From: 2-02-FULL-55-14 sp964473365
GTDB lineage: Bacteria > Bacteroidota > Ignavibacteria > UBA10030
Length of the DNA stretch: 64,000 nt
NCBI GenBank assembly: GCA_964473365.1
Contig: CAYYOV010000005.1
Location: 1-64,000, forward strand
Direction of reading: 5' to 3'
The notes beneath the pieces are model-generated. The model saw only the letters and a program-made list of their open reading frames with translations. It was not told where the DNA came from and did no database searches. The position numbers were made by a program, and so were the translations under genes. Of this stretch, positions 54,656 to 64,000 are shown one piece after another (position 1 is the first letter of the stretch; each line of letters opens with the position of its first letter).

Positions 54656-55111
54656 ATGAACCCAATGCGTGAGCGGCTGATCCCCATCGTTACGCCAATC
54701 GTGGAACGGGCAGGAGCGTATCTCGTCGACCTGGTCCTGAAGGTCGAACATCGTTCGCGCACTGTTCAGATCCAAGTTGATACGGATAGCGGGGTCTCGA
54801 TCGGGACTTGCGCATCGATCAGTCGTGAGTTGGGTCCCATCCTGGAGACTGTCGAGGGGTTGCAGGGACCATTCCGGCTGGAAGTTACGTCGCCCGGGGC
54901 CGATAGACCGCTACGGTTGCTTCGCCAGTATCCCCGGCATGTTGGCCGGCCGTTCCGACTGACCGTACGCCAGGGAGAGTCCACAACGACCCTGCGCGGA
55001 CGGCTCAAGGCCGTAGAAGGCACGACGCTGACATTCGACGTCAAAGGTGAAGCGCCCGTGGCAGTTGCCTTTGACGACATTCAAGAAAGTATCATCGAAC
55101 TACCGTGGTGA
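54656..55111 (+). CDS. rimP: Ribosome maturation factor RimP
   Basis: 151 residues from ATG 54656. Needed for maturation of the 30S subunit. YLVDLVLKVEHRSRTVQIQV and LEVTSPGADRPL (the conserved SPGxxRPL) mark the family. The frame is open back to GTG 54602, but that would run translation through the terminator hairpin, and the ATG fits the family. No Shine-Dalgarno sequence; the T run directly precedes the start. First gene of the classic rimP-nusA-infB operon. Confidence 0.92.
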   Translation: MNPMRERLIPIVTPIVERAGAYLVDLVLKVEHRSRTVQIQVDTDSGVSIGTCASISRELGPILETVEGLQGPFRLEVTSPGADRPLRLLRQYPRHVGRPFRLTVRQGESTTTLRGRLKAVEGTTLTFDVKGEAPVAVAFDDIQESIIELPW

Positions 55112-55142
55112 CCGCTCGAAGCGGTCCGTTTTGGAGGATTCC

Positions 55143-56489
55143 ATGAATCACGAGATCGTCGACTCATTCTCACTCATGGCCCGTGAGAAGGGGCTCGACC
55201 GGGATATTCTCATCGGCATCATCGAAGACATCTTCGGGATGATGGTGAAGAAGAAATACGGCCTGAACGCCAAGTACGACATTGTCGTGAACATGGACAA
55301 GGGCGACATTGAGATCTACCTCGAAAAGGAGGTAGTGGCCGAGGTCACCGATCCGAGCATCCAGATCTCGGTCGAGGACGTGAAGGCCAAGACGGGCGAG
55401 GAACTGGAGCCTGGCGAGGAATACGTCGAGATCATCCCTCTCGCCGATTTCGGCCGCCGACTCGTCATCAGCGCCAAGCAGAACCTGAACCAGCGCATCA
55501 AGGAGATCGAGCGCGAGACGATCTTCAATGAGTATTCAAATTCCATCGGCGAGATCGTCGTTGGCGAGATCTACCAGATCCGCAAAGGACGCGGCGAGAT
55601 CCTCGTCATGCATAACAAATCCGAGCTGATCCTGCCGCGCAGCGAACAGATCTACAAAGAACGGTATAAGAAGGGCGACACGCTTCGCGCGGTCGTCAAA
55701 GAGGTCCGAAAGGGGACAGGCAACCCCACCGTCATCATTTCACGGGCCGATCCGCAGTTCCTCGTCCGTTTGTTCGAGATCGAGATCCCAGAGATCTACG
55801 ACGGTATCATTGAGATCAAGCGCATCGCGCGCGAGCCGGGAGACCGGGCCAAGGTTGCCGTCCAGTCTCACGACGAACGGATCGACGCCGTCGGCGCCTG
55901 CGTGGGCATGAAGGGCGTCCGCATTCACGCGATCGTCCGCGAGCTGAACAACGAGAATATCGACGTCATCAATTACTCCGAGGACCCGTTGGTGTTCATC
56001 CAACGAGCCATGGCTCCGGCAAAGCTGAAGGAAGTGAAGGTGGACGCGGAGACGAAAAAGGCCAGCGTGCTCGTGGCCGTCGACCAGGTGTCCCTCGCCA
56101 TCGGCCGGGGCGGACAAAACGTTCGGCTCGCGTCCAAGCTCACCGGTTTCGATATCCAGGTGCTGAAAGAAGGCGGTGAGGAAGAAGAATACGATATGGA
56201 TCTCTCCGAGTTCCGCGAGGAATTGGGAGACGTTCTGTTCCACAAGTTCTTTGACGAAGGATACGAAACGGTCCGTTCGGTCATTGAGACGCCGAGGGCT
56301 GAACTTCTTGCTGCGCTCGGCATCGAAGAGGCGAAACTCGACGAGATCGTCGGGATGTTGCGACAGGGCCTGGAAGAGGCCGAAGTGGACGAGGAAGAAA
56401 GCAATGCCGCGGACCGGGCGCCCAGCGCTCCGGCCGCCCCTCCGGCGCCCAGTGATGCGCCGGCGGAAACCGATCGAACCGATGCCTGA
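55143..56489 (+). CDS. nusA: Transcription termination/antitermination factor NusA
   Basis: 448 residues from ATG 55143, with GGAGG seven bases before. Order: N-terminal RNA-polymerase-binding domain, S1 domain (about 130-200, VVGEIYQIRKGRGEILVM), KH1 and KH2 (VGACVGMKGVRIHAIVRELN; AIGRGGQNVRLASKLTGF), then a helix-hairpin-helix-like region (LLAALGIEEAKLDEIVGML) and an acidic, alanine/proline-rich tail. NusA slows RNA polymerase and modulates hairpin termination, which matters because a terminator sits in the operon leader. Confidence 0.95.
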   Translation: MNHEIVDSFSLMAREKGLDRDILIGIIEDIFGMMVKKKYGLNAKYDIVVNMDKGDIEIYLEKEVVAEVTDPSIQISVEDVKAKTGEELEPGEEYVEIIPLADFGRRLVISAKQNLNQRIKEIERETIFNEYSNSIGEIVVGEIYQIRKGRGEILVMHNKSELILPRSEQIYKERYKKGDTLRAVVKEVRKGTGNPTVIISRADPQFLVRLFEIEIPEIYDGIIEIKRIAREPGDRAKVAVQSHDERIDAVGACVGMKGVRIHAIVRELNNENIDVINYSEDPLVFIQRAMAPAKLKEVKVDAETKKASVLVAVDQVSLAIGRGGQNVRLASKLTGFDIQVLKEGGEEEEYDMDLSEFREELGDVLFHKFFDEGYETVRSVIETPRAELLAALGIEEAKLDEIVGMLRQGLEEAEVDEEESNAADRAPSAPAAPPAPSDAPAETDRTDA

Positions 56490-56524
56490 CGTACGCAGCG
56501 TGACCGGAAAGCACAGACATCCGC

Positions 56525-59173
56525 ATGGCTGAAAAGAAGATCAAGATCTACAATCTGGCGAAAGAGCTGAACCTCGCCAGCGACACGATCCTGGAGTTCC
56601 TCCACAAGAAGGGCTTCGAGGCGAAGAACCACATGTCGACCGTGACGGACGACATGTTGCACGCCGTGATGGGCCACTTCAAGAAGGAGAAGGATGTCGC
56701 GGAGCGACACAACCGGAAGGTGCAGGAATTCCGCACGTCCCGGAAGAAGGACACGCCGGAGAAGAGTGAGAAGAAGATTGAGGAAGCTTCGGGAGACGAG
56801 GTTTCGGCTTCCATCGAGATTGCGGCAGAAGTCGAAGCTCCGGCGGTTGAACCAGAGCCTGCCGAGACGGTAGAAGCGCCAGTCGTTGGAGAGATCGAAG
56901 ACGCCTCGCTGACCCCGGAAGCTGGGGTAGAGACACCGGTCGTTGCGGCCGCTGCGGGGGAGCCTGGTGACGCCGAAATTCCGGCTGAGGAGGAAGCCCC
57001 TTCGCTCTCGACCGCTGCCAGAAAACCACAATCCCCCCTCGAAGCGCTCCAAGCCCGGCAGACCCGCGGCCTGACGATCAAGGGAAGGCTCGACCTCACG
57101 AAGACGGCCAAGCCGGCCGCCGGAGGAGAATCGGAAGCGGACAAGAAGAAGAAAAAGAAGAAGAAGATCCGGACGGAGCCGACGAAGGTCAAAGCCGGCG
57201 CGACCACGACGCGCGAAGAAGACGACGCCAAAGCGAAGAAGAAGAAGAAGGGCCGTCGTGCGGAAGTGAACGTGGCCGATGTAGACCGTGCCATCCGGGA
57301 AACGATGACGGAAATGACCGAAGATACGGTGGCCAATGCCCGTGCTGCGGTCAAGAAAAAGAAGAAGGAACGACGCGAAGAGGCCGAAGCCCGGTTGCAG
57401 GAGGAGCAGGAACAGGAACGTACGCGCCTTCGTGTGACGGAGTTCGTTTCGGTTGGCGAGCTGGCCAACATGATGCGCGTCTCGGTCGCCGACGTGATCC
57501 AGAAGGTCATGGGGCTGGGGATCATGGTCTCGATCAATCAGCGCCTTGACAAGGACACGATCACGCTGGTGGCCGACGAGTTCGGTTTCCAGGTGACGTT
57601 CCAGGAAGGATTCACGGCTGAGGAACTCGAAGACTTTGTGGACGAGACGGAAGATCTCGTGACGCGTCCTCCGGTCGTGACGATCATGGGCCATGTCGAC
57701 CATGGAAAGACCTCGCTCCTGGACTATATCCGTCGAGCGAACGTTGTTGCCGGCGAGTCGGGAGGGATCACGCAGCATATCGGTGCCTACGAGGTAACGA
57801 TCGGGAACGGCCGTCAGATCACGTTCCTCGATACACCCGGTCACGAGGCCTTCACGGCCATGCGTGCCCGCGGTGCGCAAGTAACAGATATCGTCGTCCT
57901 CGTTGTCGCGGCGGACGACGCGGTCATGCCGCAAACGCTCGAAGCGATCAGCCACGCCCAGGCCGCGAACGTACCAATGGTCGTGGCCATCAACAAGATC
58001 GACAAGCCCGACTCCAATCCCGAGCGTATCAAGCAGCAGCTCGCAGAACGTGGCTTGCTCGTCGAAGAGTACGGCGGCAAGTATCAAGTCGTCGAGCTGT
58101 CGGCGAAGTCGGGAAAGAATGTCGAACTGCTGCTCGAAAAGATCGCGCTTGAAGCGGATGTGCTCGACCTGAAAGCAAATCCGGATCGGTTGGCGCGGGC
58201 GGCGGTTGTGGAAGCGGAACTCGACAAGGGGCGCGGGATCACCGCCACGGTCCTGGTTCAGAAGGGGACCCTCCGCATTGGCGATGCGTTCGTCGTCGGT
58301 ATCTGGAGCGGCCGTGTTCGTGCTATGTTCGACGAACGCGGTCAGCGGGTCGAGGCGGCTGGTCCGTCGCGGCCGGTGCAAGTGATCGGGTTCGAAGGCA
58401 TCCCGCAGGCTGGCGATCCGCTCATCGTCGTCGAAGACGAGCGCGAGGCCCGGGACGTCAGCCTTCGTCGCCAGCAGCTCAAGCGTGAGCAGGATTTCCG
58501 GCAGAACCGCCGCCTGACCTTGGACGACATTTCGAAGCAGATCAAGGATGGCCAGGTCCGCGACCTGCCCGTCATCGTGAAGGCCGACGTGGACGGCTCG
58601 GCAGAGGCGCTCGCCGATTCGCTCATGAAGCTGTCGACGAACGAGGTCAAAGTGCAGGTCATTCACAAGGCCGTCGGCGGGATCTCCGAATCCGACGTCC
58701 TTCTCGCCGTGGCCTCGCAGGCAGTCATCATCGGGTTCCATGTGCGCCCGAACTTGAAGGCTCGTCAGCTCGCCGAGGCGGAAGAGATCGACATCCGCCT
58801 GTATAGCATCATCTACGACGCGATCAATGACGTCAAGTCGGCCCTTGAAGGCATGCTGGCCCCGACGGTGTCCGAAGAGGTCACGGCGACCGTGGAAGTG
58901 CGTGAGACATTCAAGATCTCAAAAGTGGGTACGATCGCGGGATGCTACGTGCGCGACGGCAAGTTGAACCGGAACGCACGTGTCCGGCTGATCCGTGACG
59001 GTATCCAGGTGTTCGACGGATCGCTGGCTTCTCTCAAGCGCTTCAAGGACGACGTGCGCGACGTCGAACAGGGCTACGAGTGCGGCCTGCATCTCGAAGG
59101 GTTCAACGACATCAAGGTGGGCGACGTCATCGAATCGTACCACAGCGTCGAAACGAAGCGTAAACTAGGCTGA
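56525..59173 (+). CDS. infB: Translation initiation factor IF-2
   Basis: 882 residues. Short IF2N motif at the start (IYNLAKELNLASDTILEFLH), a long charged linker rich in Lys, Glu and Ala to about residue 300, a second IF2N region (VGELANMMRVSVADVIQKVM), then the G domain with GHVDHGKT at 389-396, DTPGHEAF and NKID, and the C-terminal domains that bind fMet-tRNA. It places initiator tRNA on the 30S subunit. Starts 35 bases after nusA. Confidence 0.96.
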   Translation: MAEKKIKIYNLAKELNLASDTILEFLHKKGFEAKNHMSTVTDDMLHAVMGHFKKEKDVAERHNRKVQEFRTSRKKDTPEKSEKKIEEASGDEVSASIEIAAEVEAPAVEPEPAETVEAPVVGEIEDASLTPEAGVETPVVAAAAGEPGDAEIPAEEEAPSLSTAARKPQSPLEALQARQTRGLTIKGRLDLTKTAKPAAGGESEADKKKKKKKKIRTEPTKVKAGATTTREEDDAKAKKKKKGRRAEVNVADVDRAIRETMTEMTEDTVANARAAVKKKKKERREEAEARLQEEQEQERTRLRVTEFVSVGELANMMRVSVADVIQKVMGLGIMVSINQRLDKDTITLVADEFGFQVTFQEGFTAEELEDFVDETEDLVTRPPVVTIMGHVDHGKTSLLDYIRRANVVAGESGGITQHIGAYEVTIGNGRQITFLDTPGHEAFTAMRARGAQVTDIVVLVVAADDAVMPQTLEAISHAQAANVPMVVAINKIDKPDSNPERIKQQLAERGLLVEEYGGKYQVVELSAKSGKNVELLLEKIALEADVLDLKANPDRLARAAVVEAELDKGRGITATVLVQKGTLRIGDAFVVGIWSGRVRAMFDERGQRVEAAGPSRPVQVIGFEGIPQAGDPLIVVEDEREARDVSLRRQQLKREQDFRQNRRLTLDDISKQIKDGQVRDLPVIVKADVDGSAEALADSLMKLSTNEVKVQVIHKAVGGISESDVLLAVASQAVIIGFHVRPNLKARQLAEAEEIDIRLYSIIYDAINDVKSALEGMLAPTVSEEVTATVEVRETFKISKVGTIAGCYVRDGKLNRNARVRLIRDGIQVFDGSLASLKRFKDDVRDVEQGYECGLHLEGFNDIKVGDVIESYHSVETKRKLG

Positions 59174-59185
59174 CCTCCCGTGGGC

Positions 59186-59563
59186 ATGCGAGCGGAACGA
59201 GTTGCCTCCGTCATTAAGGAGGAGGTCGGCAGGCTGTTTCAGCGCCGATTCACCATCGAGGAGGCTGGTCTTCTGACAGTGACCGACGTACGGGTCACGC
59301 CAGATCTCCGACAGGCGCGCATCTACGTGAGCATCTTCGGCGACGCCAAGCGGAAGGAGCGATCGCTGAAGCTGCTCGAAGAGCACAAATCAGCGATCCG
59401 GTCCGAGATCGGCAAGGCGGTGCGATTGCGCCTGACCCCTGAGGTCTCGTTCCTGTTGGATGAATCGATGGACCATGCGATGAATCTTGAGGGGATCTTC
59501 AAGAAGATCCATCAGGATGAAGCATCTCGGTCCGATCGTGAACCTGATGAGGCGCAGCCCTGA
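59186..59563 (+). CDS. rbfA: Ribosome-binding factor A
   Basis: 125 residues from ATG 59186; a GTG at 59180 would add two. The KH-type fold shows RVASVIKEEVGRLF, LTVTDVRVTPDLRQARIYVS and LRLTPEVSFLLDESMD. It binds the 30S subunit and helps 16S rRNA 5' end processing. It follows infB by 12 bases and overlaps truB by one. Confidence 0.93.
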   Translation: MRAERVASVIKEEVGRLFQRRFTIEEAGLLTVTDVRVTPDLRQARIYVSIFGDAKRKERSLKLLEEHKSAIRSEIGKAVRLRLTPEVSFLLDESMDHAMNLEGIFKKIHQDEASRSDREPDEAQP

Positions 59564-60276
59564 TGCCCGTCTGGGATTTCAACGTGGCCGGAGAGATCCT
59601 GCTCGTTGACAAACCGGAGCGCTGGTCGTCGTTCGATGTCGTGCGGAAGATGCGCAATCTGTTCCGCATACGGAAGATCGGCCATGCGGGGACGCTCGAT
59701 CCTCGGGCGACTGGCCTGCTGGTGGTCTGCACCGGGCCGAAGACCAAGCGCATCGCAGAATTTGTCGACTACGACAAGGAATACACGGGCAGTTTGAGGC
59801 TCGGCATCACGACGGCATCGCATGATCTTGAAACGCCCGTCGAACTTGAACGTCCGTGGAGTGGTGTGACAGGATCGTTGTTGCAGGAGGCGGGCGCGGG
59901 CTTTCTCGGGAAGAGCCGACAAACCCCGCCGATGTACTCGGCAGCGAAAGTGCGCGGAAAAGCCCTGTACAAGTACGCACGGGCCGGCAAGACGGTTGAG
60001 CGGCCCGACCGTGAGATCGAGATCCGGGAATTCGAGTTTCCAAAGATCGTTCTCCCAGACGCGGACTTTCGGTTGGTCTGTTCCAAAGGGACGTATGTGC
60101 GTTCCGTCGTGCACGATCTGGGCGAACGGTTGGGTTGTGGCGCCACGCTGACAGGATTGCGTCGCGAACGGGTTGGACCGTGGTCCGTCGCCGACGCCTG
60201 GACGATCGAGCGGCTGATGGAAGCGGCCGCCGACATGCAGTCGCAGGAAGGACATGCAGTACGCACGACGGCTTGA
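59563..60276 (+). CDS. truB: tRNA pseudouridine(55) synthase
   Basis: 237 residues, somewhat short because the C-terminal PUA domain is reduced or missing. Catalytic Asp46 is in GHAGTLDPRATGLL; LLVDKPERWSSFDVV, YTGSLRLGITTASHD and CSKGTYVRSVVHDLG are conserved. Modifies U55 in the T loop of tRNAs. Start in a TGATG overlap with rbfA; its end overlaps ribF by 23 bases. Confidence 0.94.
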   Translation: MPVWDFNVAGEILLVDKPERWSSFDVVRKMRNLFRIRKIGHAGTLDPRATGLLVVCTGPKTKRIAEFVDYDKEYTGSLRLGITTASHDLETPVELERPWSGVTGSLLQEAGAGFLGKSRQTPPMYSAAKVRGKALYKYARAGKTVERPDREIEIREFEFPKIVLPDADFRLVCSKGTYVRSVVHDLGERLGCGATLTGLRRERVGPWSVADAWTIERLMEAAADMQSQEGHAVRTTA

Positions 60277-61195
60277 AGAGATCGGTCTGAATCCCACGAC
60301 GGTGGTCACCGTCGGGTCATTCGACGGCGTCCATCTGGCGCATCAGCAGATCATCGTCGAGGTGGTCAGGCGGGCGAAGCAACGTGCGGGCCGGAGCGTG
60401 TTGATCACATTCGACCCGCATCCGCGCGAGGTCCTGCGCCCGGGTACGAACGTGGTGTATCTCAGCTCGCCTGAGGAACGTGGCGACCTGGTGGCTCCGA
60501 TGGGTGTCGACGCCATGCTCGTTCTGCCGTTCACGGAAGAATTCTCGCGATTGACATCTCGGGAGTTCGTGGAGCGCTTTCTCGTCAATGGCACGGGGGT
60601 CGCTGAGATGGTCGAAGGATATAATCACCACTTCGGCCACAACCGCGAAGGGAGCGTCAGCTCGATCAAGGAGCTTGCGAAAGAGTTTGGGTTCAAGACC
60701 CATACGGTTCCGCAGCGAAGTGTGAACGGTTCCCCGGTCAGTAGCTCAGCCATTCGGGCGTTCCTGGCAGAGGGAGATGTGGTCTCCGCGGCAGCGTTCC
60801 TCGGACGTCCGTACAACGTTGCCGGGATCGTCATTCCGGGTGACCGACGCGGGCGTACTCTGGGGTATCCTACGGCGAACCTCGCGCCGACGTTCGCACG
60901 AAAGATGGTCCCCCAGAATGGCATCTACATCGTGGGGGTCGATCTCGGCGACGGTGTGGAGCGGTTCGGATTGGCGAGCATTGGCGTGCGACCGACATTC
61001 CATCCCAATGGACCGCGGACGATCGAGGTCTACATCCTGTCGTTCGATGCAGATATCTACGGGCGCACGATCTCGACAACGTTTCTTTCGCGTCTTCGGG
61101 ATGAAGAAAAGTTTGATGGCGTCGCATCATTGATCCGCCAGATGGACAAAGACCGTGAGGCAGCCTTCGCATTTGTGGCCGCCCGACGACGATAA
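60254..61195 (+). CDS. ribF: Bifunctional riboflavin kinase / FAD synthetase
   Basis: 313 residues. N-terminal FAD synthetase (nucleotidyltransferase) domain with VTVGSFDGVHLAHQ and SSSAIRAFLAEGD; C-terminal flavokinase domain with GRTLGYPTANLAP and NGIYIVGVDLGDG. It converts riboflavin to FMN and FAD. In the truB-ribF-rpsO order it sits exactly where many bacteria have it. No FMN riboswitch is visible in front of it. Confidence 0.95.
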   Translation: MQYARRLEEIGLNPTTVVTVGSFDGVHLAHQQIIVEVVRRAKQRAGRSVLITFDPHPREVLRPGTNVVYLSSPEERGDLVAPMGVDAMLVLPFTEEFSRLTSREFVERFLVNGTGVAEMVEGYNHHFGHNREGSVSSIKELAKEFGFKTHTVPQRSVNGSPVSSSAIRAFLAEGDVVSAAAFLGRPYNVAGIVIPGDRRGRTLGYPTANLAPTFARKMVPQNGIYIVGVDLGDGVERFGLASIGVRPTFHPNGPRTIEVYILSFDADIYGRTISTTFLSRLRDEEKFDGVASLIRQMDKDREAAFAFVAARRR

Positions 61196-61235
61196 CGCAA
61201 CACTTATTATTCACATGTTCACTGAAGGAGCTGCA

Positions 61236-61505
61236 ATGCCGATCACCAAGGAGCAAAAGGCAGAGCTGACCAAGAAATACGGAAAGGGTCCGACGGACAC
61301 CGGTGCACCAGAGGTGCAGATCGCGGTGCTGACGGCCCACATCAACAGCTTGTCGCCGCATCTGGAGGGCAACAAAAAGGACCACCACTCGCGGCTTGGG
61401 CTGCTCAAACTCGTCGGCAAGCGACGCCGCCTGCTCGACTATCTTATGGCGAAGGACATCACGCGCTACCGGAAGATCATCCAGGAATTGGAGATCCGGA
61501 AGTAG
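61236..61505 (+). CDS. rpsO: 30S ribosomal protein S15
   Basis: 89 residues from ATG 61236, with AAGGAG seven bases before. GPTDTGAPEVQIAVLTAHIN and HHSRLGLLKLVGKRRRLLDYL are the S15 signatures. It binds the central domain of 16S rRNA. Precedes pnp as in most bacteria. Confidence 0.97.
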   Translation: MPITKEQKAELTKKYGKGPTDTGAPEVQIAVLTAHINSLSPHLEGNKKDHHSRLGLLKLVGKRRRLLDYLMAKDITRYRKIIQELEIRK

Positions 61506-61515
61506 CGCAGACCGC

Positions 61516-61537
61516 GACGCGTCAATAGGGGCGCGTC
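61516..61537 (+). other. Hairpin between rpsO and pnp
   Basis: GACGCG (61516-61521) can pair with CGCGTC (61532-61537) across a 10-base loop, 16 bases before pnp. In enterobacteria a pnp leader stem is cut by RNase III and used for autoregulation; this short stem could be a counterpart but is weak. Confidence 0.3.
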
Positions 61538-61552
61538 CAGACAAGGGAAAAC

Positions 61553-63727
<2,175 letters not shown>

Positions 63728-63749
63728 TCTCGACGCGTCATACGGTACT

Positions 63750-63787
63750 CGATCCTCCCCATGGCCGCAAGGCGGTGGGGAGGATCG
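63750..63787 (+). terminator. Terminator after pnp
   Basis: Outer stem CGATCCTCCCCA (63750-63761) with TGGGGAGGATCG (63776-63787), inner stem CCGC/GCGG around AAG, then TTCATTCT. It closes the rimP-to-pnp operon 22 bases after the pnp stop. Confidence 0.85.
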
Positions 63788-63818
63788 TTCATTCTAGGCT
63801 ATTGGGAACAGAGGTGCG

Positions 63819-64000
63819 GTGAATCCCCTACGTGGCGAAATAGTTCTCCCGGGCGACAAGTCGATCTCCCATCGAGCCCTGATGATCTCGGCATTAGCGC
63901 AAGGGACCACACGCCTCATCGGTATGTCCCCGGCGGCCGACCCCAACAGCACTCTGCATTGTCTTCGTTCGCTTGGAGTCGTGATCGATCGGCGTGATGG
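63819..64000 (+). CDS. aroA: 3-phosphoshikimate 1-carboxyvinyltransferase, N-terminal part
   Basis: Starts at GTG 63819 and runs off the window after 60 codons. The reading GEIVLPGDKSISHRALM contains the DKSISHRA motif that binds shikimate-3-phosphate and PEP, followed by ALAQGTTRL and LRSLGV. EPSP synthase makes the chorismate precursor used by trpE in this same window. It begins 31 bases after the pnp terminator; no convincing promoter is seen. Confidence 0.9.
   Translation, partial: MNPLRGEIVLPGDKSISHRALMISALAQGTTRLIGMSPAADPNSTLHCLRSLGVVIDRRD

Noticed and set aside
55973..58741. A 922-codon open frame on the - strand
   Set aside because: It lies opposite infB and the end of nusA, which are certain. 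GC-rich codons give few stops on the other strand, and the translation (Leu, Arg and Asp rich, no domain) looks like an antisense shadow.
60150..60260. FMN riboswitch before ribF
   Set aside because: The region is truB coding sequence and shows none of the conserved RFN-element blocks.

Overview
The window looks like a GC-rich member of the Bacteroidota/FCB group. A Chlorobi, Ignavibacteria or Kapabacteria-like lineage is my best guess, but that placement is inference. Evidence: the first gene ends in a type IX secretion C-terminal sorting domain with the YPNPFNP signature; a DUF3098-type membrane protein is present; and seven recognisable promoters follow a TTG-N20-TAnnTT pattern close to the Bacteroidota housekeeping promoter (TTTG / TAnnTTTG). 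A run of exactly 100 N at 46546-46645 shows a scaffolded draft assembly. Nearly all genes run on the + strand; only one (a SpoU-type methyltransferase at 11020-11562) is on the - strand.

Layout. 1-3740: end of a T9SS cargo protein, then a large secreted protein (CsgG-like start, transglutaminase-like core, TPR end) and a terminator. 3754-10943: der, upp, a TPR protein, the stringent-response enzyme rsh, ruvX, mtgA and an AlbA_2 protein, packed with short overlaps. 11008-15158: convergent terminator, spoU, then cmk-ispH-rpsA and a terminator. 15237-18949: mtaB, an unknown exported protein, truA, and an M48 metalloprotease. 18958-27409: trpD, a CorC-like CBS protein, trpC, trpF, trpB, a GT4 glycosyltransferase, nadD and glgB. 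27426-36671: tRNA-Arg, proS, an aldehyde dehydrogenase, dnaE, trxA, terminator, aspS. 36668-42851: an AtuA-like pair, prfB, and a LolCDE-type ABC exporter. 42912-43683: DUF3098 protein, tRNA-Lys, an inverted heptamer repeat, tRNA-Leu, terminator. 43695-48919: a carboxymuconolactone-decarboxylase-like protein, acyP, ispF, dedA, a PAP2 phosphatase, lnt (broken by the N gap), and a threonine aldolase. 49027-54567: thioesterase, trpE, trpG, and a sugar-type ABC importer without its ATPase. 54582-63787: rimP-nusA-infB-rbfA-truB-ribF-rpsO-pnp, a long translation/RNA operon with a strong terminator. 63819-64000: start of aroA.

Functionally this is mostly core chromosome: tryptophan synthesis in two blocks (DCFB and EG, no trpA seen), isoprenoid steps (ispH, ispF), lipoprotein maturation and export (lnt, lolCDE), translation, and replication. 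There is no CRISPR, phage, insertion sequence or obvious defence island.

I did not find a clearly new system. The observations most worth testing are a complete intrinsic terminator lying between a promoter and the start codon of the rimP-nusA-infB operon, an inverted pair of heptanucleotide repeat tracts between two tRNA genes, two probable leaderless genes, a prfB without its usual programmed frameshift, and two multi-domain or paired genes of unknown role (1179-3683 and 36668-38490).
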